The notes beneath the pieces were generated by a model. The model was not told where the DNA came from. It did not search any database and was given only the letters and a program-made list of their open reading frames with translations. Of a stretch of 64,000 bases of DNA, positions 1-8,807 are shown in pieces (position 1 is the first letter of the stretch; every line of letters starts with the position of its first letter). The stretch spans positions 1,054,001-1,118,000 of the forward strand of contig NZ_BAAALH010000001.1 of the NCBI RefSeq assembly GCF_039528175.1. Reading direction: 5' to 3'. The position numbers and the translations under genes are program-made. The stretch comes from Citricoccus alkalitolerans (GTDB lineage Bacteria > Actinomycetota > Actinomycetes > Actinomycetales > Micrococcaceae).

Positions 1-326
1 GGGGCATGGTCGAGTGGTTCATCCTGACCTTCATCATGGGTGCGATCTTCGTCTCAGTGCAGTGCTACGAGTACGCGGTGCTCGTCTCCCACGGCATCAC
101 GATCGACGCCAATGCGTACGGATCAGCCTTCTACATCACCACCGGATTCCACGCCATCCACGTGACCGGCGGACTCATCGCCTTCCTCTTCATCATCGGA
201 CGCGCCTACCTGGCCAAGCGCTTCGGTCACCACGAGGCGACTTCGGCGATCGTCGTCTCTTACTACTGGCACTTCGTCGATGTCGTCTGGATCGCGCTCT
301 TCGCCATCGTCTACTTCCTGAAATAG
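1..326 (+). CDS. ctaE: cytochrome c oxidase subunit III (5'-truncated by window edge)
   Basis: C-terminal half of heme-copper oxidase subunit III, the membrane subunit of the aa3 oxidase that flanks subunit I. About 106 residues are visible, ending in TAG at 324-326; the full protein is usually near 200 residues and the reading frame is open to base 1, so the start lies outside the window. Hydrophobic helices are evident, with the family-typical stretches GFHAIHVTGG and YYWHFVDVVWI; the latter holds the conserved His and Trp near the last helix. qcrC begins about 100 bp downstream on the same strand, the usual actinobacterial ctaE-qcrCAB order, so it is probably cotranscribed with the bcc complex genes. 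Confidence 0.95.
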   Translation, partial: GMVEWFILTFIMGAIFVSVQCYEYAVLVSHGITIDANAYGSAFYITTGFHAIHVTGGLIAFLFIIGRAYLAKRFGHHEATSAIVVSYYWHFVDVVWIALFAIVYFLK

Positions 327-424
327 GCCAGGCCGTCCTCCCGGCCCACCCGCACCACACCGAGGTAGACCGGATTCGGAACGTCACCCTCCTCCGGTCA
401 CAAAAGAAACGTTAGGAACCAACC

Positions 425-1228
425 GTGAAGGCAATCTCACAGAAACGGCGCCACCCCATCGCCGGGATCGCGCTGCTGCTTCTGGGACTTCTCATCACCG
501 GCGGCCTGTACTCCGTCGCCAGCACCATGAACCAGGCCGAGGCCTCCAACACGGGTTCGAGCTACAGCGCAGAGGACATCACTGAGGGCGAGAAGCTGTT
601 CAACGCCAACTGCGCCACCTGCCACGGTGCCGGAGCGGTCGGCACCGAGGACGGGCCGACCCTGGTCGGTGTCGGAGCCGCTTCCGTGAACTTCCAGGTC
701 GGCACCGGCCGTATGCCGATGCAGATGCAGGGGCCCCAGGCCCAGGCCAAGCCGAATCAGTTCAGTGACGAACAGACCGCCCAATTGGCCGCCTACGTCG
801 CCTCCCTCGGTGCCGGGCCGGCTATCCCGGACGAGCAGTACCTGGACGCCGACCACGAAGACGTGGACCTCGGCAACGGCGGCACGCTATTCCGCGTGAA
901 CTGTGCCATGTGCCACAACGCCGCTGCCGCCGGGGGTGCCCTGACGCGTGGCAAGTACGCCCCGGCACTGGCCGGCGTCTCCGAGCAGCACATCTACGAG
1001 GCCATGTTGACCGGCCCCCAGAACATGCCGGTCTTCAGCGACGCCAACATCAAGCCGGAGGACAAGCGGGACATCATCGCGTTCCTCAAGCAGATCGAGA
1101 GCCAGGGTTCCCCCGGCGGTGCCTCGCTTGGCTCACTGGGACCTGTGTCCGAAGGCCTTCTGGCCTGGACCGGAGGCCTTGCGGTTCTCATCGGCTTCAT
1201 GGTCTGGCTGACCTCACGGTCCTCCTGA
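425..1228 (+). CDS. qcrC: diheme cytochrome c subunit of the bcc complex
   Basis: Membrane-anchored diheme cytochrome c that passes electrons from the bcc complex directly to the aa3 oxidase, replacing soluble cytochrome c in Actinobacteria. 267 aa from a GTG start with AGGAA upstream. A hydrophobic segment at about residues 13-33 acts as signal/anchor. Two heme c motifs are visible, CATCH at 63-67 and CAMCH at 160-164, and a second transmembrane helix lies at about 240-262. Length and layout fit QcrC. It sits between ctaE and qcrA in the same direction, as expected for an obligate bcc-aa3 supercomplex. Confidence 0.97.
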   Translation: MKAISQKRRHPIAGIALLLLGLLITGGLYSVASTMNQAEASNTGSSYSAEDITEGEKLFNANCATCHGAGAVGTEDGPTLVGVGAASVNFQVGTGRMPMQMQGPQAQAKPNQFSDEQTAQLAAYVASLGAGPAIPDEQYLDADHEDVDLGNGGTLFRVNCAMCHNAAAAGGALTRGKYAPALAGVSEQHIYEAMLTGPQNMPVFSDANIKPEDKRDIIAFLKQIESQGSPGGASLGSLGPVSEGLLAWTGGLAVLIGFMVWLTSRSS

Positions 1229-1296
1229 CCTGACGGCGCCGTGGGGGCGCCAGCCGCACACAACGTCACCATCACTCAAGTAAAGGATTCAGATCT

Positions 1297-2376
1297 ATGT
1301 CTGACCAAAGCCACGGAGGCCCGGACCACACGGGCGCCGTTGAGCATGCCGGTGTGGAGGAGTCGGGCAAGTACGCCATCGACAACCCCGGCCTCCCGCC
1401 GCACCGGCCGCGTCTGGCGGACGAGGACCCGAAGGCCGCCAAGCGAGCCGAGCGCCAGGTCGCGTTCCTCTTCGGACTCTCCATCGTGGGAACGCTCCTG
1501 TTCTTCGTGGGCTACTTCGTGGTCGGTCAGATCGGACCGGACACGCCGATCACCACCGTGCGTCTCCAGAACCTGCTCCTCGGCCTCGGCACCGCCTTCG
1601 CCATGCTGGGCATCGGCGTGGGCATCGTCCACTGGGCCAAGACCCTGATGCCGGATCACGAGACCACCGAGCTGCGTCACGAGGTCCGCACCGAGGCTGA
1701 CCGCCAGGTGGCCGTCGGCATGATCGAGGACATCATCGACGAGACCCAGGTGAAGCGCCGCCCCCTGCTGCGCAACACTCTGATCGGCGCCGGCATCCTC
1801 GCCGTCCTGCCCGCGATCGCGATATTCAGAGACTTGGACGACACGGACAACCGGAGCGATCTGGCTGCCGAGAACTTCGGGCCGGAGCGCCTGCGTCACA
1901 CCATGTGGGCCACAGATGTCCGCCTCGTGCGCGACCCCACCGGTACACCGATCAAGGCCTCCGACGTCACCATGGGCTCCGCCTTCCACGTGATCCCCGA
2001 GGGCCTCAACGAGCTTCCCCCGCACGAGATGCTCAACCAGAAGGCCAAGGCCGTGGTGCTGCTCATGCGACTCAATCCCGAGTCCATGCAGGTCTCCCCG
2101 GAACGCGAGGACTGGAATGTCGACGGCATCGTGGCCTACTCCAAGGTCTGCACGCACGTCGGGTGCCCCGTCGCGCTGTACGAACAGCACACGCACCACC
2201 TGCTGTGCCCCTGCCACCAGTCGACATTCGACCTGACGCAGGAGTGCAAGGTGATCTTCGGCCCGGCCGGCCACGCACTGCCGCAGCTGCCGATCAGAGT
2301 AAATGAAGAGGGCTTCCTAGTCGCCCAAAGCGACTTCCATGAGCCCGTTGGACCGGCCTACTGGGAGCGTGGCTGA
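1297..2376 (+). CDS. qcrA: Rieske iron-sulfur subunit of the bcc complex
   Basis: Rieske 2Fe-2S protein that oxidises menaquinol at the Qo site. 359 aa, ATG preceded by AAAGGA. Three hydrophobic segments (about 55-77, 90-112 and 158-177) give the triple-membrane-span N-terminus typical of actinobacterial QcrA. The cluster-binding boxes are CTHVGC at 285-290 (ligands C285 and H287) and CPCH at 304-307 (ligands C304 and H307); C290 and C306 should form the disulfide. The stop codon is 5 bp before qcrB, so the two are certainly in one operon. Confidence 0.97.
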   Translation: MSDQSHGGPDHTGAVEHAGVEESGKYAIDNPGLPPHRPRLADEDPKAAKRAERQVAFLFGLSIVGTLLFFVGYFVVGQIGPDTPITTVRLQNLLLGLGTAFAMLGIGVGIVHWAKTLMPDHETTELRHEVRTEADRQVAVGMIEDIIDETQVKRRPLLRNTLIGAGILAVLPAIAIFRDLDDTDNRSDLAAENFGPERLRHTMWATDVRLVRDPTGTPIKASDVTMGSAFHVIPEGLNELPPHEMLNQKAKAVVLLMRLNPESMQVSPEREDWNVDGIVAYSKVCTHVGCPVALYEQHTHHLLCPCHQSTFDLTQECKVIFGPAGHALPQLPIRVNEEGFLVAQSDFHEPVGPAYWERG

Positions 2377-2381
2377 TACTC

Positions 2382-4070
2382 ATGAACACCTCTACCACCA
2401 CCGAGTACCAGGCTTCGACCCCCACGGGGAAGATCGCGAACTTCATGGACACCCGTGCCGGGTTGTCCCCGATAGTGAAGGAGTTCGGCCGGAAGATCTT
2501 CCCGGACCACTGGTCCTTCATGTTCGGTGAAGTCGCCCTTTACACCTTCGTCATCCTGTTGATGTCGGGAACCTTCCTGACGTTCTTCTTCGACCCGTCG
2601 ATGGCGCACACCACGTACGAGGGCTCCTACAAGCCTCTCTACGGCGTGGAGATGTCCGTGGCCTACGCCTCGTCCCTCGACATCTCCTTCGACATCCGTG
2701 GCGGCCTGTTCATGCGCCAGGTGCACCACTGGGCGGCCCTGCTGTTCGTGGCCGCCATGTCAGTGCACATGCTCCGCGTGTTCTTCACCGGTGCCTTCCG
2801 GCGTCCCCGCGAATTGAATTGGCTCGTCGGGTGCGTGCTGCTCATCCTCGGTATGGCCGCCGGTTTCACCGGCTACTCACTCCCCGATGATGTGCTGTCC
2901 GGCAACGGCCTGCGTATCATCGACGGCGTGGTGAAGGCCATCCCGTTGATCGGTACCTACATCTCGTTCTTCCTCTTCGGTGGCGAGTTCCCGGGCGACG
3001 ACATCATCGGGCGCCTCTACATCCTGCACGTGCTCGTGGTTCCGGCCCTGATCCTGCTGTTGATCGTGATGCACCTGTTCATGGTCGTCGTGCACAAGCA
3101 CACCCAGTACCCCGGTCCCGGACGCACGGAGAACAATGTGGTTGGCTACCCGGTCGGCCCGGTATACGCGGCCAAGGCCGGCGGCTTCTTCTTCATCGTG
3201 TTCGGCGTCGTGGCCTTGCTCGCCTCCATGTTCACCATCAACGCGATCTGGCACTACGGTCCGTACGATCCCTCCCCCGTCCAGGCAGGCACCCAGCCGG
3301 ACTGGTACATCGGCTTCGTCGATGGTGCCCTGCGCCTGATGCCCGGCTGGCTGGGTGACTTCTCCTTCGAGTGGGTTATTCCCTTCCCGTGGGGCACCAA
3401 TACCCTCGCGCTCGGCGTTCTGCTGCCGGCCCTGGTTCCTGCCGGCATACTCTTCGCCGTCATGTTCGGGTGGCCCTGGATCGAGCGTTGGGTCACCAAG
3501 GACAACCGTGAGCACCACATCCTGGACCGCCCGCGCAACGCCCCGACCCGCACCGGTGTCGGTGTGGCCGGCGTCGTCTGGTACTGCGTCATGTGGGCTG
3601 CGGCCTCCTCGGACCTGATCGCCACGCACTTCTCGGTCTCGCTGAACGACGTGGCGTACTGGCTCCGCGCACTGTTCGTGGTGGGTCCGTTCATCGGCTT
3701 CATCATCACGAAGCGGGTGTGCCTCGCCCTGCAGCGCAAGGACCGTGAGATCGCGCTGCATGGTCGCGAGGCCGGTGTCATCGAGATGACACCGGAGGGC
3801 GAGTTCCGTGAGCGCCATGAGCGCCTGGACGACTACCGGCTCTACAAGCTCGTCAGCTTTGAGAACAAGAAGCCCATTCCGGCTCAGCCGGGCCGGGACG
3901 GCAAGATCAAGGCCACAGAGAAGCAGCGGGCCAAGTTCCACCGCTGGTTCTACGAGGAGCGCGTCGAGCCTGTGACCCGGGAGGAGTTGGCTGTGGCCAA
4001 GACCCACGATCACTCAGACGTTCCGAGCGCCGTGGAGGGCCAGGACATCCCGTCCTCCATCGGTCGCTGA
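2382..4070 (+). CDS. qcrB: cytochrome b subunit of the bcc complex
   Basis: Diheme cytochrome b of the menaquinol:cytochrome c reductase, 562 aa. The helix carrying HHWAALLFVAAMSVH supplies H115 (or H116) and H129, and a second helix supplies H216 and H231, as axial ligands of the two b hemes. The C-terminal extension beyond the core cytochrome b fold (about residue 420 onward) is hydrophilic and typical of actinobacterial QcrB. It is the last gene of the rightward operon; a strong terminator begins 10 bp after the stop. In mycobacteria this subunit is the target of Q203-type inhibitors (family knowledge). Confidence 0.97.
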   Translation: MNTSTTTEYQASTPTGKIANFMDTRAGLSPIVKEFGRKIFPDHWSFMFGEVALYTFVILLMSGTFLTFFFDPSMAHTTYEGSYKPLYGVEMSVAYASSLDISFDIRGGLFMRQVHHWAALLFVAAMSVHMLRVFFTGAFRRPRELNWLVGCVLLILGMAAGFTGYSLPDDVLSGNGLRIIDGVVKAIPLIGTYISFFLFGGEFPGDDIIGRLYILHVLVVPALILLLIVMHLFMVVVHKHTQYPGPGRTENNVVGYPVGPVYAAKAGGFFFIVFGVVALLASMFTINAIWHYGPYDPSPVQAGTQPDWYIGFVDGALRLMPGWLGDFSFEWVIPFPWGTNTLALGVLLPALVPAGILFAVMFGWPWIERWVTKDNREHHILDRPRNAPTRTGVGVAGVVWYCVMWAAASSDLIATHFSVSLNDVAYWLRALFVVGPFIGFIITKRVCLALQRKDREIALHGREAGVIEMTPEGEFRERHERLDDYRLYKLVSFENKKPIPAQPGRDGKIKATEKQRAKFHRWFYEERVEPVTREELAVAKTHDHSDVPSAVEGQDIPSSIGR

Positions 4071-4080
4071 TCGAGAGCAT

Positions 4081-4128
4081 CCGCACAGCAGAAGGGCCCC
4101 ACCACGGTGGGGCCCTTCTGCTGTGCGG
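4081..4128 (+). terminator. intrinsic terminator-like hairpin after qcrB
   Basis: A perfect inverted repeat with 22-bp arms (4081-4102 and 4107-4128) and a 4-nt loop starts 10 bp after the qcrB stop. There is no long T-run, as is common for high-G+C actinobacterial terminators. It is symmetrical, so it could also stop transcription arriving from the right. Confidence 0.9.
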
Positions 4129-4193
4129 ACTGTCCCTCCGTGTCAGGGCGACGGCGCGTCCCAGCCGCAGTTGCCTGGGTGATGCCCGTGCAT

Positions 4194-4735
4194 GAGTCGC
4201 TCGCCACCACATCGGTTGTTCACCTGGACTGGTCCCGGCCAAACCCACTGATCAAGGGCTGCTTGCGGTACCTTGTGAGATCGTGGACGCGCGCTGAAGG
4301 GACTTGCCTGCATGCCGGTACGGGCGTCTGTGGTGGCTGTCGTGGTGAATCCAGTCCTGACCAGTGACGGCTCGGGCGGCGCTGGACTCCTAGATGGTCG
4401 GAACGATCGCCCACCGGCAGCCCGGTGGCCCGGTCCAGATGCGCCAGCAACGGCAACCCGTACCGGGCCTGCACCCTTCCGGCCGCCGAGCGGGGCACAC
4501 CACCCCAGTGCTGGCCGAACCGGTGCGGGCCCCACCGTCGGTGCTGCAGTGCGACGAGGCGCCGCTCCAGCCGCAGCGAAAGACGCCGAGGTGAGCGTTC
4601 CGGACGGCTCGATCGATCGATCCAAGGTGCACCGGCACGGCGGCGACGAGCCCATGTGTATGCCATGGCCGCGAGATGTAGAAGCGTTCTGCGGCCCAGG
4701 GCACGGATTAACCGTCCTTGACGACCTCCGTGGTC
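4194..4735 (-). pseudogene. decayed IS481-family transposase remnant
   Basis: The space between qcrB and ctaF holds no intact gene, but its minus strand reads in shifted frames as an IS481-type transposase. One frame (4663-4704) gives AAERFYIS, matching the helix-turn-helix start. A second (about 4409-4669) gives AYTWARRRRAG, DRSSRPERSPRR, RRWGP and then ARYGLPLLAHLDRATGLPV, which match the usual DRSSRPHRSP and RYGLPRLAHLDRATG segments. A third (4194-4229) gives VQVNNRCGGERL, resembling the family's C-terminal RVNN end. The catalytic DDE core is missing, so the copy is frameshifted and internally deleted. Family assignment is by recognition only. I see nothing recognisable at 4129-4193 or 4736-4904. 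Confidence 0.65.
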
Positions 4736-4904
4736 AGGATGGTGAGTGTGATACCCACACCCTGTCCGACGGTCTTCGCCTACCTCAGCAGTTACAACGT
4801 ATCGGGTCCCCACCCCTCCGGTGCTTGCTGGCGCGGCTCAGGGGCATCTATGGCGTCGTGGACGCTGTTTTTTCTGGCCACGCCGATCCCGGGGGACGAT
4901 AGAA

Positions 4905-4949
4905 CGGCGGAGGCCGGGAGACCCGCAAGGGATTTCCCGGCCTCCGCCG
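4905..4949 (-). terminator. terminator of the ctaC-ctaD-ctaF operon
   Basis: Inverted repeat with 15-bp perfect arms (4905-4919 and 4935-4949) and a 15-nt loop, located 27 bp beyond the ctaF stop codon on the minus strand. Placement and stability indicate the operon terminator. Confidence 0.8.
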
Positions 4950-4975
4950 CTGCTACTCCTGGCATTCACGCGGTA

Positions 4976-5377
4976 TCAGTGCGCGTGGTCGCCCTTCGAA
5001 TACTCGAAGACCCAACCGACCAGGAAGAAGATACCCGCGCCGACGCCGATGAAGGCGATCCACGCATCGATGGCGAGACCGAGCACGAATGCGGCACACG
5101 CCAGGCCGAGGCCCAGCGGCCACCAGCTCCACGGAGCGAAGCTGCCGTAGGTGCCGGAGTACTGCGAGATCTCACCGTGCTCATCGTCGTCCGGCCCCTG
5201 GCCGAACTTACGCTCGGTGAGCCAGAGGAAGACGGCGACCATCAGGGAGAGTCCGGCCACGGCGTAGAGCGCGGGAATTCCGGCCCACTCGGTCCACCGG
5301 ACCCAGAAGCCGTAGACCGTGGCCACGACGATCAGGAAGACTCCGAGGAGCGTGAACAGCTTGACATTGGTTCTCAC
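4976..5377 (-). CDS. ctaF: actinobacterial cytochrome c oxidase subunit IV
   Basis: Small membrane subunit of the aa3 oxidase found in Actinobacteria, 133 aa. Four hydrophobic helices are apparent (about residues 6-24, 33-53, 83-103 and 105-124), with the hydrophilic loop ERKFGQGPDDDEHGEISQYSG between helices 2 and 3; the Tyr- and Gly-rich end of this loop is a family mark. The GTG start overlaps the ctaD stop in GTGA, indicating translational coupling. It is the last gene of ctaC-ctaD-ctaF. Confidence 0.93.
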   Translation of the reverse strand: MRTNVKLFTLLGVFLIVVATVYGFWVRWTEWAGIPALYAVAGLSLMVAVFLWLTERKFGQGPDDDEHGEISQYSGTYGSFAPWSWWPLGLGLACAAFVLGLAIDAWIAFIGVGAGIFFLVGWVFEYSKGDHAH

Positions 5378-7083
5378 TTGGCAGCCGCCTTTTCTCCGAA
5401 GACCTCGGGCTCATGCTGCGGAGACGTCGGCAACAGTTCGGGGTGGTGCAGGTCCAGCGCCGGACGCTCCGAACGAATCCGCGGCAAGGAGTGGAAGTTG
5501 TGGCGCGGCGGCGGGCAGGACGTCGCCCACTCCAAGGAGCCACCGAAGCCCCAGGGATCGTCCACGGTGATCTTCTTGGCCTTGCGCGCCGTGATGTAGA
5601 CGTTCCAGAAGAACGGGATCAGCGAGGCGCCCAGGACGAAGGAGAAGATCGTGGAGAACTGGTTCATCAGGGTGAAGCCGTCCTCGACCATGTAGTCGGC
5701 GTAGCGGCGCGGCATACCCATGACACCCAGCCAATGCTGGATCAGGAAGGTTCCGTGGAAGCCGATGAACAGCATCCAGAACTGGATCTTGCCCAGACGC
5801 TCATTGAGCATCTTGCCGGTGAACTTGGGCCACCAGAAGAAGAAGCCCGCGAACATGGCGAACACCACGGTGCCGAAGACGACATAGTGGAAGTGAGCCA
5901 CCACGAAGTAGGTGTCAGAGACGTGGAAGTCCAACGGCGGCGAGGCCAGGATGATTCCGGTCAGGCCACCGAAGAGGAAGGTGATCATGAAGCCGAGGCT
6001 CCAGAGCATCGGGTTCTCGAAGGTGATCGACCCCCGCCACATGGTGCCGATCCAGTTGACGAACTTCACACCCGTAGGGACGGCGATCAGCATGGTCATC
6101 AGCGAGAAGAACGGCAGCAGCACGGAGCCGGTGACGTACATGTGGTGTGCCCACACGGTCACGGACAGGGCGGCGATCGAAACGGTGGCAAAGACCAGTG
6201 TCTTGTAGCCGAAGATCGGCTTGCGACTGAAGACGGGGATGATCTCGGAGACGATGCCGAAGAACGGCAACGCGATGATGTAGACCTCGGGGTGCCCGAA
6301 GAACCAGAAGAGGTGTTGCCACAGGATGGCGCCGCCATTCTCCGGATCGAAGATGTGACCACCGAAACGACGGTCCATGCCCAGTGCACCTAGTGCCGAA
6401 GCAAGAGGGGGGAACGCCATGATCACGAGAATGGCGGTAATCAGGGTGTTCCAGGTGAAGATCGGCATGCGCCACATGGTCATGCCCGGGGCGCGCATGG
6501 TCAGGATGGTGGTGATGAAGTTGACGCCACCGAGGATGGTGCCGAAGCCCTGCAGGAACAGTCCGAAGACCCAGAGGTCACCGCCCACACCCGGTGAATA
6601 CGTGGTGTTGGACAACGGCGCATAGGCGAACCAACCGAAGGACGCGGCGCCCTGCGGCGTCAGGAAGCCAGCCACGGCGATGGTCGACCCGAACAGAAAG
6701 AACCAGAACGAGAGGGCGTTCAGGCGCGGGAACGACACATCGGGTGCACCAATCTGCAGCGGCATGATGACGTTGGCGAAGCCGATGAACAGTGGGGTGG
6801 CGAACATCAGCAACATGATCGTGCCGTGCATGGTGAACAGCTGGTTGTACTGTTCCTTGGTCTGCAGCAACTGCATGCCCGGTTCGAAGAGCTCGGCGCG
6901 GATCAACAGCGCCATGACGCCACCGATGCAGAAGAATATGAACGAGGTGATCAGGTACATGTACCCGATGGTCTTGTGGTCGGTACTGGTGATCCAGTTG
7001 ACGATGATCTTGCCCTTGGACTCGGGCACCACCCGCGGCTGAGCCGCAGCGGCGTCATCCGTGGCGTATTCGTAAGTGGTCAT
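5374..7083 (-). CDS. ctaD: cytochrome c oxidase subunit I
   Basis: Catalytic subunit of the aa3 heme-copper oxidase, 569 aa, about 12 transmembrane helices. Visible ligands: H86 (heme a, in MHGTIML), H264 with Y268 in HPEVY (CuB and the cross-linked tyrosine), H313-H314 (CuB), and H397 (heme a3) and H399 (heme a) in VAHFHYV. The glutamate just upstream of Y268 belongs to the K/D-pathway region of type A oxidases. The ATG overlaps the ctaC stop in TGATG, and the stop overlaps ctaF in GTGA, so ctaC-D-F are tightly coupled. Confidence 0.98.
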   Translation of the reverse strand: MTTYEYATDDAAAAQPRVVPESKGKIIVNWITSTDHKTIGYMYLITSFIFFCIGGVMALLIRAELFEPGMQLLQTKEQYNQLFTMHGTIMLLMFATPLFIGFANVIMPLQIGAPDVSFPRLNALSFWFFLFGSTIAVAGFLTPQGAASFGWFAYAPLSNTTYSPGVGGDLWVFGLFLQGFGTILGGVNFITTILTMRAPGMTMWRMPIFTWNTLITAILVIMAFPPLASALGALGMDRRFGGHIFDPENGGAILWQHLFWFFGHPEVYIIALPFFGIVSEIIPVFSRKPIFGYKTLVFATVSIAALSVTVWAHHMYVTGSVLLPFFSLMTMLIAVPTGVKFVNWIGTMWRGSITFENPMLWSLGFMITFLFGGLTGIILASPPLDFHVSDTYFVVAHFHYVVFGTVVFAMFAGFFFWWPKFTGKMLNERLGKIQFWMLFIGFHGTFLIQHWLGVMGMPRRYADYMVEDGFTLMNQFSTIFSFVLGASLIPFFWNVYITARKAKKITVDDPWGFGGSLEWATSCPPPRHNFHSLPRIRSERPALDLHHPELLPTSPQHEPEVFGEKAAAK

Positions 7084-8033
7084 CAGTTCTCTCCCTCGCC
7101 CGTCGAGTCTTCGCCGCCGGTCGGGCCGCCGGCATCCTCGCGGGTGGTTCCGTCACCCTGGCGGGGCACTTCTTGGTTCCGGGCGCCGTCCGGGTGCTCA
7201 TTCGGGTTGCGGTTGTACTCGTCGCCCACATGGCCGTCTTCCATCTGGGACAGCTGTGAGGTGAACTCCTGCTCGGAGACGACCTCGACGTTGAAGAGCA
7301 TCTCGGAGTGGTACTCACCGCAGAGCTCCGCGCACTTGCCCTGGAAGGTGCCCTCTTCAGTCGGAGTCAGGTACATGTAGTTCGTCTTGCCCGGGACCAT
7401 GTCCAGCTTGCGCAGGAAGGCGGGAACCCAGAATGAGTGGATGACGTCACGCGACTTCAACTCGAATTCGACGGGAACATCGACCGGCAGGTACAGCGTC
7501 GGCAGGGTCTCTTCGACACCCTCGGTGCCATCGAGTTGCGCCTGGACGCCCTGGTAGTGCTTCTCCTCGCCGTCGTAGCTGTAGTTGAAGTCCCAGGCCC
7601 ACTGCTTGCCGTAGGCCTCGACGGTCAGCGGGGAGTCCTCCACGGGGGTGTCGACCTCACGCTGAACGCGGTCGGTGAAGCCCCACAGGGTCAGTACCGT
7701 GATGATCGGCACGACGGTGAACAACGTCTCCATCGGGACGTTGTACGCCATCTGACGGGGGTATCCCCGGTCATGCTTCCGCCGACGGTAGGCGACCATG
7801 CACCACAGGATCATTCCCCACGTTGCGACGCCGACTATCAATGCGGCGATCCAGGAGTTGACCCACAAGTCGGTCAACTGGGCGGACTGGTTGGTGGTCT
7901 CTCGGGTTCCGGGCAGGAATCCTCGTTGAACCTGCTCCGAACAACCGGACAGGACCATGGCTGCCATGACGGCAAGCGCTCCCCCCTTCAGGAGACGCCT
8001 ACCACGGCTGCCGGCTTGATTCTGCGATCTCAC
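7083..8033 (-). CDS. ctaC: cytochrome c oxidase subunit II (lipoprotein, CuA)
   Basis: CuA-carrying subunit that accepts electrons from QcrC. I place the start at GTG 8033 because GAGGAAGGG lies just upstream; an in-frame GTG at 8084 would add 17 acidic residues before the signal. The resulting 316 aa begins with a signal ending in the lipobox LSGC (C31), followed by two membrane helices (about 57-80 and 101-121). CuA ligands are H199, C234, C238, H242 and M245, with E236 in the CAELCGEYH box. Beyond about residue 265 there is a 50-residue charged, low-complexity tail rich in Gly, Asn and Glu. First gene of the leftward ctaC-D-F operon. Confidence 0.95.
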   Translation of the reverse strand: MRSQNQAGSRGRRLLKGGALAVMAAMVLSGCSEQVQRGFLPGTRETTNQSAQLTDLWVNSWIAALIVGVATWGMILWCMVAYRRRKHDRGYPRQMAYNVPMETLFTVVPIITVLTLWGFTDRVQREVDTPVEDSPLTVEAYGKQWAWDFNYSYDGEEKHYQGVQAQLDGTEGVEETLPTLYLPVDVPVEFELKSRDVIHSFWVPAFLRKLDMVPGKTNYMYLTPTEEGTFQGKCAELCGEYHSEMLFNVEVVSEQEFTSQLSQMEDGHVGDEYNRNPNEHPDGARNQEVPRQGDGTTREDAGGPTGGEDSTGEGEN

Positions 8034-8196
8034 AGACGGCCCTTCCTCTTCAATCTCGAGTGCGAATGCCTCCTGTGACCGCACTCCATCCGGACAATGT
8101 CAGTGTCAGAGCTGGAGCGGGCAAGCCACAGGGGGACCCCTAGGTTTACTACCTACTGTAGAGCTTACCGCCCTGGTCGTCTGCCCTATGACACGC

Positions 8197-8243
8197 AAAA
8201 ACGTCGGGCATCCGTGCCAATCCCTGGCTCGGACGCCCGACGT
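8197..8243 (-). terminator. terminator downstream of erpA
   Basis: Arms 8201-8214 and 8230-8243 pair with one A-C mismatch. In minus-strand RNA the hairpin is followed by UUUU (complement of AAAA at 8197-8200), a classical intrinsic terminator placed 18 bp after the erpA stop. It insulates erpA from ctaC. Confidence 0.85.
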
Positions 8244-8260
8244 CGCGTGGTCCTGAGGAC

Positions 8261-8653
8261 CTAGTGGAAGGAATCACCGCAGGCACAGGAGCCGCCGGCG
8301 TTCGGATTGTCGATGGTGAAGCCCTGCTTCGAGATGGTGTCCTCGAAATCGATCGAGGCGCCGCTGAGGTAGGGGACGCTCATCTTGTCCACGATGACCT
8401 CGACGCCGTCGAAGTCTCGCAATGTGTCGCCGTCCAACACACGCTCATCGAAGTAGAGCTGGTAGATCAGTCCGGAGCAACCGCCCGGCTGCACGGCGAC
8501 GCGCAGACGAAGATCGGTGCGCCCCTCCTGCTCCAGCAGGGTGCGCACCTTGGCGGCGGCCACATCACTCAACTGGACCTCGTGGGCGTCCAGGCCTTCT
8601 GCCGGCTGGGCAGTCGGGATCTCGGTCTCGGTGGATTCTGCGGAAACGCTCAT
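8261..8653 (-). CDS. erpA: HesB/IscA-type iron-sulfur cluster insertion protein
   Basis: A-type Fe-S carrier that passes clusters to apo-enzymes; 130 aa. The three cysteines of the family are present: C59 in GGCSG and C123/C125 in the C-terminal CACG. Start at ATG 8653, preceded by AAGGAG at good spacing; the open frame upstream to 8884 is Pro/Gly-rich and not family-like, so it is excluded. In Actinobacteria erpA commonly sits beside ctaC, consistent with supplying clusters for respiratory enzymes. Its own terminator follows. A small hairpin with a GCAA loop (8685-8702) lies in its upstream region. Confidence 0.93.
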   Translation of the reverse strand: MSVSAESTETEIPTAQPAEGLDAHEVQLSDVAAAKVRTLLEQEGRTDLRLRVAVQPGGCSGLIYQLYFDERVLDGDTLRDFDGVEVIVDKMSVPYLSGASIDFEDTISKQGFTIDNPNAGGSCACGDSFH

Positions 8654-8807
8654 GCTCGCTCCTTCGTCTGCGTGCGTGCTCCCCCGGCTCGGCAACGAGC
8701 CGATCGGTGGGGCGGCCCGGAGGCCACTCTCCCCGGTCCCAACACCCGGTCCGGACGGTTCATTCCCGACGACCGGATCGAGACCTTCGGTATCTGCCGA
8801 GTCTAGG

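Noticed and set aside
2877..4013. 378-codon minus-strand frame opposite qcrB
   Set aside because: Antisense shadow; qcrB on the other strand has all heme ligands.
4143..4813. Hypothetical proteins in the qcrB-ctaF interval
   Set aside because: No single frame covers the transposase-like similarity and frames switch; treated as a pseudogene.
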